Under the pieces are notes generated by a model. It searched no databases, was not told the DNA's origin, and worked only from the letters and a program-made list of their open reading frames with translations. Source: Oxyruncus cristatus (taxonomy: Eukaryota; Chordata; Aves; Passeriformes; Cotingidae). From it: a stretch of 64,000 nucleotides of DNA. Positions 1 to 10,800 of this stretch are shown one piece after another (the first letter of the stretch is position 1; each line of letters opens with the position of its first letter). The stretch lies in NCBI GenBank assembly GCA_013399855.1, contig VXAY01012530.1:6811881-6875880 (forward strand). Direction: 5' to 3'. Made by a program: the position numbers and the translations under genes.

Positions 1-74
1 TATGTATCATAAATATAAACACACTTGAAAAAAGAAATTCAAATATAAGGATGCAAATAGTCACCGTCACTTAC

Positions 75-146
75 ATCACTTATTAGTTCACTGCATTTTC
101 GGGCCAGTTCCATATTTCGGTCCTCAATAACAGGCTTGAGGAAGAC
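75..146 (-). CDS. Internal coding exon, 24 codons, gene not recognised
   Basis: Read on the minus strand, this 72-bp block is preceded by a good acceptor (TTTCATTACAG, 147-157) and followed by a near-consensus donor (GTAAGTG, 68-74). The exon is exactly 24 codons, phase 0 at both ends, with no stop. It translates to VFLKPVIEDRNMELARK followed by CSELISD, a charged, helix-like and clearly protein-like sequence. Its base composition is richer in G+C than the surrounding DNA. It joins in frame to the exon at 241-310 across a 94-bp intron. The next exon lies left of the window. I cannot name the family. The alternating hydrophobic and charged pattern would suit an alpha-helical repeat or coiled region, but that is inference. 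Confidence 0.75.
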
Positions 147-240
147 CTGTAATGAAAGGTAATTATTCCATGTTTATCGTCCGAAAGAGTATTAACAGAA
201 GGGAATAAGTACTTTTAAAAGCTATTGGGGTTTAACTCAC

Positions 241-310
241 CTCTTCTTCTTCCCCATTTTCATTTTTGTCCTCTCTGAGATCCTGAATGACAGACACTCG
301 CATTTTAATA
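241..310 (-). CDS. Internal coding exon upstream of 75-146, acidic end, gene not recognised
   Basis: On the minus strand this block ends at a strong donor (GTGAGTT, 234-240) and reads IKMRVSVIQDLREDKNE followed by NGEEEE, continuing in phase 0 into the exon at 75-146. Two acceptors are possible. One (TTTCCTGCAAAG) gives a 70-bp exon ending at 310 whose first base completes a split codon. The other (CCTTTTCAG) lies upstream, gives a 96-bp phase-0 exon ending at 336, and adds a cysteine-rich stretch (SFCCCFLQ). The shorter form looks more natural, and its first base would complete a serine codon with the candidate exon at 2637-2690. The acidic EEEE tail next to the junction suggests a surface linker. 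Gene identity is unknown. Confidence 0.7.
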
Positions 311-336
311 CTTTGCAGGAAACAACAACAAAAACT

Positions 337-2249
337 CTGAAAAGGTTCAGTGCTGCAGGAAACAGCTCAGATCCTCCAGCATGCCTGGATTTGTGTCCTC
401 CACTGCACTTAATGCCACCACGGCTCCTTCCTTTTTTAGGCAGTACTTGATGGTCTTTATCTGAACAATTCAGTGTGAGTGAACTGAAAAGCAGTGCAGA
501 TGGCCTTGCTAGCTATCAGTCACAACAGAGCTAATGCCTTCTTACTGATAAAATATAATTAAATGACCTATCCCCATCAACTATTTTTAAAATGACCATG
601 AGCACAAATAAAATACTGTGATGCAGTTAATTTGCAACATAAGTAATGTAGTAAAATTAACAGGATTAAAAGGGGAACATTGACTCTAAGTTTACGGTAA
701 AACTGCCCAGTTCTAAGATTCCAGGCATCAATGACTCCAAAACTGTTATCACAAAACTTTGTTGGCCCAATAATAGAGCTTTTTTATTTAAAAAAAAAAA
801 GCACACTATTCTCATTTGCCAGTAGGTGTTACTGCTAGTACATTTTTCAGAATTACTTCTTTTCCACAAAGCTTAAAAAAATTCCTTAAATACTTTCCAT
901 ACCATGTCAGCTGCAGTTTAAACCTGTGCATACAGAGATACAGACAAGCCTATATTACTTACAACTATACATGGTTATGTATTCACACACACATGTATGT
1001 TCATGGTCTGTAGTCTCAAAACCAGCCTCTTTCAGTATGAAGTCACTGACTCCAGTTGCAATGAAACTGAAAGATATCCTTATGTTGACCGGTGCAGAGT
1101 ATTTACTTCTGTAAAACAAGCAAGGAGGTATTACAGGACCAGTTGGAGGAACCAGCATTTTAAGATCATTTTTCTTTCCGAAGTGTAGCTTGTATGGTTG
1201 ATTTTGAACTTTATCTAGGAAAGTCATTCACCACTACACAGCTTTGAAATCAGGCAAAGATATAAGGAATGTTTGCTCTTTAAAAAAAAAAACTTCAAAG
1301 GCTTTTAAGTACTTGTGCCCAAACACAACATCTTTAGAGCTTATTTAAAAACATACATTTCCTTAGAAAAAGAAACATTTCAAAGATGAGAAAAAATAAA
1401 ACATTTGACATAGTTAAGGTCTGAAAATATGAAAGAAAAAAGTATTAAGAACAAAGGCACAAGCTGCTTTCAGCTTAAACCAAGAGACAGAATTCTTTAT
1501 ACGTTAATGGTACAGAAAACTTCAAGACTTTCCATTCCACTCTCAAATATAAACTCCTAAAGTTCAGGTTTGGATTGGCATTGCTGAAGTTTAGGTTTAA
1601 ACCTAGAAGTCTGGTTTGTACAGATGAGAATTACCTGTGATTTATGCTGACTGCTTCTGGAGTTCAGGGTGTTTCATCCTGGTGAAAACAAATAGTTTAG
1701 TCTTATAAGATGAATATTCACAGTAATAGGTTGTTTTTGAAGATTATGGCCATAGCAAATATACTCCCAAACAACAGACTCATGCGTGATTTCAAGGACC
1801 ACATGTTAAGGGGACAGAGCACCTACAAAAGGACCAGACAAAAATGCAGCACTAAGGCTTCACTTCGGGTTTTTTGTTATGGTATTGCAAATACTATATT
1901 CTTTCAGTGCAGTCAATTTCCCCTTTCTTCCTACATTTAATAAATTTTTTAAGTGAAGACATTGAAAAATATTTAAGAGAGTAGAGGAAAGCTATTAGTA
2001 GCTACAAAGCTTGCTGAACATGGAGAAATCTTTTGCCATTTTTTGCACCGGAAAGTAATTATGGTCAAAACTGCAAAGTCAAAACTGTTCATGTTTTGCG
2101 GGGAAAGGGAGGTGTTCAGCTTTTTAACCTGCTTACATTGTATTTCATGCATTTTTAGCAGCAGGACATACCAAAATTTATTTACTAATTCTGGTTTCCC
2201 TGCCATGGTTTCTGCATGATAAAAATCTACAAGATCACTTTTGATCAGC
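337..2249. other. AT-rich probable intron, no supported gene
   Basis: This is non-coding, AT-rich sequence upstream of the two exons on their strand. A short CA-rich patch lies near 985-1000 and A-runs near 790 and 1280. The open frames around 816-1227 overlap on both strands and have no splice logic or domain pattern. A stretch at about 1020-1090 faintly resembles old SINE-type sequence, but not enough to call. Confidence 0.6.
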
Positions 2250-2331
2250 CCTGAAATGATCAGGCAGTTGGACTTCATGATCACTGGAGGTCCCCTCCAA
2301 CTGAAATATTCTATTCCATTCCATTCTACTG
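2250..2331 (+). repeat. CR1 LINE, truncated 3' end, plus strand
   Basis: The stretch CAGGCAGTTGGACTTCATGA, then a block close to GGTCCCCTCCAACTGAAATA, then short repeats of TTCTATTCCATT is the usual 3' end of avian CR1 elements in sense orientation, including the terminal octamer-type repeat. Only about 80 bp remain, which is normal for CR1 because reverse transcription usually stops early. No CR1 coding sequence is present. Confidence 0.85.
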
Positions 2332-2802
2332 TCTTTAACTGCTTGGATACAATTCATTTTTTTCTCATTTTTGCATGATCTGGGTCAGGCATAACCGAGC
2401 ATTCAAATGCCCTATGTCTCATGTAGCTTCCATAATACAAGGATTTCAAGGCAGCTGCTATAACTTGATTATAAATATAAATATAATCATATTAAAGAAA
2501 AATATATCACAATGCACAAAGGGGGAAATATCACAGAACCAACTAATCGTACACAAGTTATTCAAAATTCAACTTTTCACATAACAGATGCAGTAAGATA
2601 CTGTATGACACAGAAACCTGCCTCACTTTTTTTTACCTCCTCAAAACACTGAACACTATCAGATAAAATTCACTGCGCAATAAAGCAAGTCTGAAAATTT
2701 AATATATCCAGATATTATTCAGGGAAGAATTTGTTAGGACTGTTTAAGAGTTGCATGATTTAGAAGTGCAGTATGACTCAATTAATAGCCTGCAGATCAA
2801 GA

Positions 2803-2936
2803 AGAATCATAGAAAGGCTTGGGTTGGAAGGGACTCTTAAGATAATCCAGTTCCGACCCACTGCCAAGGACAAAGGTGCCACTCACTAGATCAGGTTGCT
2901 CATCCAACCTGGCCTTGAACACTTCCAGGCACGGGA
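2803..2936 (-). repeat. CR1 LINE, truncated 3' end, minus strand
   Basis: The plus strand reads AGAATCATAGAAAGGCTTGG, TTGGAAGGGACTC, then a block like CATCCAACCTGGCCTTGAAC and ACTTCCAGG. This is the complement of the avian CR1 3' untranslated region, so the element lies on the minus strand with its 3' end at 2803. It is moderately diverged, with small deletions against the form I remember. Its 3' end faces the 3' end of the CR1 at 2250-2331, about 470 bp away. Confidence 0.92.
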
Positions 2937-5900
2937 AAGAAGTTTTAGTTACTTCCATAAGAGGCAATAAATAATATAGAATCAGTAGGAATGTTTATGT
3001 ACGTTTACAATATTTTTAACTATGCTAAAAATACTAAATCTAATCTGAACAAAGGCCTAGTTAAAATGCTGAGCTTTACATCTCCAAAACAATTATGAAC
3101 TATGTTGTATTAAAGACTACTTTTCACCTAGAAATCTTTCATTTTTTACCAAAATCGCCAAACTGACACTTCTGAACCATTTTTCCACTACATATAATGG
3201 AATAATCCATAGTCATTTATTCTGGCATGAAACATCACAGATTAAACAAAATCCAATTGTACAGAATTTTAAGAAAACACTGGAAAGGAGTGCTAAGCTA
3301 TGTATACATAATATTTATATGCACACAGCGCATGGCAGAATTAGAATTTCTTGCTGCATTATAGATAACTTAATATGCATACAAAGAGGAAAAATGGCTT
3401 CTTCAGAGAAGTACCCAACTCATTCAAGTTTTGTAAGGAAATGCTGCATAGCTCCACATTTCTACTTCCACCCACCCTGCATGGATATTTCACATCTCAG
3501 TTCAGATTTAGCCTTAATAATGAGGTTATTTTGTTGAAGAAGATGCAAACACATTAAAATAACTGTACATTGCCTAAATTGTTCACAGAAGCACAGTAAT
3601 TGCAATATTCAACCTTCAATGTGCATGAACCTTTTATAAGAGAAGAAAAGCATTCCAGAAGCAAACTATATGGTTTATCCTGTGAAAGGAGACATTTCAA
3701 TCTCCTGACACTTAGGGTTGTCATTGGGTTGTGTCGATGCACTTTTTTTTCACACAGAACATTACTCAAGAACTTGGTTTAAACACGTATCTGCTGAGGA
3801 GGCAGAAGCAGAAGAAACATGGGGCGTAAATGAGCCTGAGTCTCCATGAGTATGAGTTGACCCAGCATGTGAATGGTTCAATCGCACAGTTGGGCAGCTT
3901 TCCCACTTTGATCATACACAGCTGAGTCCACATCTGGCCAAAGCCACACCATCTCCTTGTGCCTTTATCAATCTTTCAAGAAATACATTTGGGAGTTATT
4001 AGTCCAGAAAGTTAAAATGCTTCATCTCATCTTGGCCCTTGTACACATAACAATATAGCAGTGATTCTCAATTCTGCCCCTGAACAAACAATACCGCTGG
4101 CCTTTTTTGGCATAATCCCTAAAAGCCTTCTGAGATATGAAATATCCACATGTATTACTGAGCTGAAAGAACTTGTCTACTACTTCACAGAACAGCAGAA
4201 TCTTTTCTTGTCCTAGTAAAGACACCATAAACATCACCATCTCAAATCTATTTAATGTAGAGCTCCTCATGTGGTACTTGAACATAGATTGCAAATTAAG
4301 GACCAAGGTATTTCAGGTCGAAGTCTGCACAGCATTATACTGAGAGGTATGTACACAGTATGAATATACTCCTTTCTATTTTGGACTGAAAACCTAATGA
4401 GAGAAGAGGCAGAGTTTTAGTGCTTTTCCTGTTTCCAGTTAGTTAAAAATCAACCCACAGACATCCCTGAAATTAAAATGTTATTTTCTGCTCTAACTGG
4501 TCAGATATACACATCACTGAAATAAGTGCAATTAATTCAACAAAACACTGATGGTGGTGTCTTTTCAAATAGCACACAAGGCATTTGTAAGTGCTGAGAC
4601 TCAATTACTTCTCATTTCTAGAAATACTCATCTATCTGACTGGAAGTTCCTAGCAGCCCTGCATAAGAAAGTTCATAGTTAGGCTATCAGCACCAGAACC
4701 ACAAACAGAAAAACGAGAGGAATCCCAGCCTGCCAGTTTTAACCTCCCTGTACATTAAATACCAATTCAAGAGTTGGCAGTTAGATTTTTATTTAGAAAA
4801 AAAAACTTACCCATAGGTTTGTATATGTCAGATCATTAACACTGCATTTATCAATAACACTGCAAAACCTGCAAATACCTCATGGTTCTAAGCTACGATT
4901 TTCATTCAATGTAAGTTATTTTATTTAAGGTTTTGGTAAAGCAGAGAGTGGCAATGATATTTTTAAAGACAAACATAAATGAGATGTTAGAATACTGACT
5001 TTTGAATCCCAGAAAACCTAACGAATTTTCAGTGCCTAATAAATACATAAATATAGACATTTTTTGCAAATACACACTCTCAGAGACATTGTCTAGCCCA
5101 AGTGGATTTTGATGACAGAGCATTTCAGATGTCTGTATAGTACACAGCTAGTTTCACATAATAATACCCAACCTAACCTAGATACCAGAAGCAGTGTAGT
5201 CTGAGCTCATTATCCTGAGAAATGAACCCATTCAGAACTGAAGGCAGTCATCAGGGCACAAGACTGTGCCATGCAGATGTAACCGCAGCAGTGATCACAA
5301 ACAATATATTGAAATAAATCAACATAAAGCTTTCCACATACTAATGTATTCTAAAAATACCCCAAAACCTCTGCTTCATTTTTCTGCCAATATTTATAGT
5401 TGCCTACAATGTTTACACAATACTTTGTAAGCCTCAAAAATAGTATTTCCTAGCTGGGATACACAGTTCCAGCTAAATTTTTTTTTTCCAGTTTTTCATT
5501 TGTCAAGAAATTAAATCTTCAGCGATGAAGCAATTTGGTGTTTCCACCCCTTCAATATTTTCAGTTTAACCAGAAGCCTGAAAAATCTATCCCTCCTACA
5601 GCTCTCTTCACAAGGTGATGCATGAGCAGCTGAGATGCCACGTTTGACTGCATTGCAACTGTTTAATCCACTCCACCTGACACAGCTGTGGTGATTCCCT
5701 TTCTTGTTCAGCATCATAAAGCCCCTTCCCCCTTACCCAAGTGTTCAACTAGATATGGGAGTCCACCAGAGCTAACAGCTCTGGGGTATAGCCGCTGAAG
5801 CTCTTCAGCACCTCTTACCATTACATTACAACAATGCATAGTCATGATATGTTTTCCTATTGCCTACAAAACTGGAGCCCTGGTGCTACTTCTGTATGCC

Positions 5901-7463
5901 CAGTGGCCAAGAGACCTGCATGCTAGTCCCCTGAATCCAGTGGAGGGCAATACACGTCCAAGACTATCTCTCTGCTCAGCAGCTGGAGGCTCAGATTTCA
6001 CGAGGCTGTTCTACAGAAGATGGCTAGAAAATGAAACTATCAGCTGACTGTGTCAGGTATCCATAAAAGCAAAGTAATATTTGGCAGAAGAGGGAAATAC
6101 AAGGATATTATAGCTTTTCTCTTAGGACTCCTTTAATGCAGAAAAGTTTGTATAGACCGAAGTTTTCCATTTACAAAAATTTCATTTTATCCAAAACTAG
6201 GTCCTATGGAAGAATGAGCCACGAATATATAAGAAGAGTTTGGAAATTTTACTTTGCTGTAAATCACAGCTAAAATCATCAGCAAATGCAGGTAAAAGAT
6301 ATGAAGCCAATAATAAAGAAGTTTCATTTTGCCTCAGTAAATCCTAAAAAGCTAAAGACATTCACTTTTTCCTTTTGGTGACTGTATATTCATACACAGC
6401 TTACTGCAATCTGAAATAACAGAAAGATGTATTTGCCTTACATACAGACGCTTTTTTAAGTTCTTAGCCATATAGATTGGGTATGTTTGCTTTCCAGGAA
6501 TTTTTCTTGTGGCATTACTTTGAATTTAACTGCCTGAACTGACAGAAACTCCTGGAGCAGGAAGAGAAAATTGGACATTTCCTATAAATTTAATTTTCAG
6601 CCTATAACCCTCACTTACCTAATGAATGCCTTTTTTTTCTAGAAACGAAAGCCACAGTTGTTTATTTTACTTGTATTTAATTGAGTTTTTTCTTCTTCAT
6701 ATTTCTGTGCTTGTATTTTCATAGTCCTTACACTGTAACTCTCTGGACCGAACCATGCCAATACCATATGTAACACATTTCTTTAAAAATACCTTTAAAA
6801 CCATACTGTTCTGGAACACTTCATGTGTACTGTAATTCTCAGGTAAGTTACGTTTGCATCAAATTGCTACAGACAGCTAATTATAAAACAAAAACCTGCA
6901 TTCTTCACTGACAGTTATTTAAAATAATAGCTTTTAAATTTCAGAATAGTCTTCAGGAAGCTCCCCAAAACACAAAAGATGAAACCAAACAGGCCAGGAT
7001 AAGAAAAGAAATTTAATTAACACGTTTGAAGTAACAGAAGTCACTTGTTCAATGATGAAAAGTTTATTTTAGTAACTTCATTTTTTTATCAACACAAATA
7101 ATTTCAAGTCATAAATAATTGATGGAGAAGCTATTTTTTGTAGTACCTTCAGACACTAAAAGACAAAAATAAACCTTTACTTATGTAAAACATAAATCAC
7201 TCTTACTGTGCTTAAAACTAATGGTCCTTAAATCTCATCTGGAGAGGAAAAAAAACAGTTCACTTTTTTTTTTTTACCTTGTGAATTGTACCTATCATAA
7301 GATTTTAACAAAAAAACAAGTTACACATACTTTCTGTCCAGGAGTGTTAAATCTGGATTGTCATAGTCAAGAGTCTCTTAGCCTACCATTCCATGCATGA
7401 GAGGTTAAGGCAATGATACTTGCAAGCTGTACTATGAATTTAGCAGTGTAATCAAAAAAAAAA
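2937..7463. other. AT-rich non-coding stretch, possible further small exons only
   Basis: I see no recognisable repeat or gene here. Open frames are short and low in complexity. One exon-like island (4811-4859, minus strand) is discussed as a finding. The stretch ends in the A-run that borders the assembly gap. Confidence 0.55.
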
Positions 7464-7811
7464 NNNNNNNNNNNNNNNNNNNNNNNNNNNNNNNNNNNNN
7501 NNNNNNNNNNNNNNNNNNNNNNNNNNNNNNNNNNNNNNNNNNNNNNNNNNNNNNNNNNNNNNNNNNNNNNNNNNNNNNNNNNNNNNNNNNNNNNNNNNNN
7601 NNNNNNNNNNNNNNNNNNNNNNNNNNNNNNNNNNNNNNNNNNNNNNNNNNNNNNNNNNNNNNNNNNNNNNNNNNNNNNNNNNNNNNNNNNNNNNNNNNNN
7701 NNNNNNNNNNNNNNNNNNNNNNNNNNNNNNNNNNNNNNNNNNNNNNNNNNNNNNNNNNNNNNNNNNNNNNNNNNNNNNNNNNNNNNNNNNNNNNNNNNNN
7801 NNNNNNNNNNN
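7464..7811. other. Assembly gap, 348 N
   Basis: The run of N is 348 bases long. The sequence TTTAGCAGTGTAATC followed by an A-run occurs on both sides (ending at 7463 and at about 7852), and the bases just before it also match approximately (TACTAT on both sides). Such matching flanks usually mean that two overlapping contigs were not merged. The true gap may then be zero or negative. Any open frame drawn through the N block is meaningless. Confidence 0.98.
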
Positions 7812-10800
7812 AATTTTTACTATTAGTTTAGCAGTGTAATCAAAAAAAAAAAGACATATAATACATAAAATGCACATTCAGAAAAGATCCATAATTTTCA
7901 AGACAGAGAATGTAGTTGGTAACAGAGAATGTAGACTGATAGATAGCTCATTCTTCCAAAAAAAAAAAAAAAAGATACTGTGTCAAAATAGTCTACTTGA
8001 ATAGAGTAAATATTATTTTTAAGTGCTTGTAACAGGCCACAATGGATTTTTAAATACAATTCTTAAAAAAATCTGTATTGAAAACAACCTTTTAACAAAG
8101 AACCCCATACTAAGGGCTCTCTGGACAGCCTAATCCTGTAATTGTGTTTGTGTTTATAAATGAGGAGAGCAACTTGCAGGTTCTTGAGCATTAACTAGGA
8201 TGCTGAAGAAAATGCACTAAAAATACAATAGCTAGCAATAATAAGTCACAGAAATGTTAGATCCTTATGCACACTCTGTTTAACAACGATATACGCAAGT
8301 TTCCATGACAACAGTGACAAGATGATAAAAACATCTTCTTCCACCATCCACTGAAAAATACTTTTCTGCTTATATCATTGATGAGGTGGCAAGTACCTGA
8401 TTTAGAAATGTCAACTTGCATTTAGTAACATATTTTTATAATCAAAGAAATGCAGATCATCTTTTTAAAGGATTTAATTGAATATCTGAAGCAGATTAAA
8501 ATGATTCATGATCTGATTTTTTTAATCTTTTAAAACAAGTTACATCAAACTTTACCTTTTACTTTAGTCATGGTCCATAGTTTATCTGCAAAATTTCAGC
8601 TTAAAATTTTTTTATGTCCAGGGAAATTTCTTTTGCATGGATCAAATAAAAGCTGATCCAGCACTTTCCAAACAAACAGTGAAGATTTTAGCAGAAGAAT
8701 GTATTATGTTTAAATTGGTTTAATTCTGATCCACCATTCACGAAAAAAAATTATGAAAAAATATATAAAGCAATTATGCTTTATCAGTTACTTAGTTTGC
8801 TTTCACATTACAGCATCATCTTATTTCAAGTCTGAATTGTTTTCTTCAAAACAGTAGTGGACACAAAACTGGTATTTCTTGCTTCAGTTTACTTTTTAGT
8901 CATTCCTGGGACCTGATTACTCTTGAAAACAAGCAATGACAACAGTGGAACTTAAATTTGTAGTCATCTCGATACTGATACTTTTAGGTGAGCATACTTC
9001 TCCTTCTATTAAGAACCATAATACTTATTAAAATGTCAGTTCTTATATTTTACTATAGGAAAAAATAGTTCCTATAAATTAATAATAAAAACTTAGTGCT
9101 ACGATGCTCTTCGTATAACACAGTATATTTAAATTACCACTTAAAAAAGCACACTGAATTACAGTTCTTCAAATCAAAGAAGGCTAATGCCTGCACTGTG
9201 TGAAACACCACAGTAAGTACCTCCTGAGAGGAGGAAGGCAAAAGAAATACTACAGTAATGTTTTGTACACTACAAATTATCCAGAAATACCATCTTTGGG
9301 CATGATCACTGGTTGCTGTTAAAACATTAATACCTTTTTACTCATACAGCTTCTTGTGGGTATGATTTAAAAATTTTTATAAATACAGAGCTAAAGCCTT
9401 TGATTGAGAATACAGACACAGAGCAAGCCAAGGCCTCTCCCTGTCCTCAGGCATTTGAGGCCTTAGCTGCAGTAAGGCTTAAGTAAGAACAGCTATGGGT
9501 AGTAAGCAAGCCTGACTAAAAAACCCGCTGCTGATTCATGGCCAATTGACAATCACGGTACAGACAGAGGTTTGGGAGGTGCAGCAGACTTGATTTGGAG
9601 AACAAGCTGTCTTAAGTCTCCTTTGAACATCTGGAATTTTGTAAAGAGGATAAATAGCTACTCTACAGGACCGGTCCTTGCTCTATACCTGAAGATATAT
9701 GATAATCCTATCATTCTGTTTTACAAGGTGGAGAACAGGGAGCCATGAAACAAAGCAGCATCTCCATAGTAAGAAAGGAAGCCTGTAATGAATCAAGATT
9801 TCTTGACTCCCAGCCCTACAGTTTTAATGCTGATATCACTGAGCTTCTCAACAGGATTTTTCCTGGCTCTTTTTCAATGACATTTCTGTTAAGTCATTTC
9901 CAGCATAAACTAACTCTTAACTTATAATACTCTATTTACAGCATTGAAGATGGGTTTTTTCCCTAAAACACCACACTGTTAAACAAATTTTAGTGTTGAT
10001 ACAGCCTAAAAAAATATGAAAGGAAAAAGTTAAAGGAGATCAGAACACACATCATTTCATTTAGGACCTTATACTAAACTACAGTTAGTAATCGATTGGG
10101 TTAATGTGCAGAATAGAGCTAGAATAACAGTGTAGTTAGTTGTTATGCAAATTAATTTGAATGTCTCCTCAGTTATCAGTAGTAACTATTCAGTATGAAA
10201 CAAGGAAGATAACCTCTCTGAAATCTTGCATATAGAGAGAAAATACCATGTTCCTTCCTGGCCATCCGATGTCTAAATTAAAGTTATGGTAAGATGTTTT
10301 TATGTTGAATTCAAAAGAATGGGTAATATTAAAAAGATAATTTCAAGTCTAGTTGGGTAAGTTTCTATTTAAATAGCATTTTTGTAAATATTTATTCATT
10401 TTTTTACATACATAAACCATCACTAGAGAATTAATTTGTGTTAGGGCCTAAGGCCTAGCTTTGAAGAGCTTTTAGTCTTTTTATCTCTTTGATGATCTCA
10501 TGGGAAGTCTAAGCCTGCCTTTCAGCACAAAAGCTCCAAAGCCTGAGGCTGCCTCTGGAAGAATTATATTTGCCTTAAGGTCTGTGGTAAATGTATTTTG
10601 GCAGCTTTACACTACAGCTAAAGAAATTTCTCAATCTCATCAGAAAAGTGTATGCAATAATGATAATCTGTAATACAAAACTGCAAACCCCGGGGGTGGA
10701 AAGTGCCTACTTACATACGTGGATGCTGTTCTACAGCCCCAGATGTAACTACACATTTCACTTCCTTTTAACAATTTTAAACCATCTCTTTGCAAGATGA

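Noticed and set aside
1020..1100. Faint resemblance to old amniote SINE sequence (CACTGACTCCAGTTGCAATG)
   Set aside because: Similarity is limited to short common words, with no head or tail of an element.
1635..1679. Minus-strand block between an acceptor and a GTAATT donor with an ATG and MKHPELQKQSA then a stop
   Set aside because: It lies upstream of the coding exons but contains an in-frame stop, so it cannot be a normal internal coding exon. A poison exon is possible but unsupported.
3128..3171. Minus-strand 44-bp open block reading SVSLAILVKNERFL
   Set aside because: The donor is weak (GTGAAA), the phase does not fit the neighbouring candidates, and it is too short to stand out from chance.
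6614..6652. Very strong minus-strand donor (GTAAGTGAGGG) with a possible 20-bp microexon
   Set aside because: The block would be mostly an A-run coding KKK. A lone donor sequence in intron is common.
7452..7877. Open frame of about 140 codons across the N gap
   Set aside because: Almost all of it is unknown bases, and the ends are A-runs. It exists only because N cannot form a stop.
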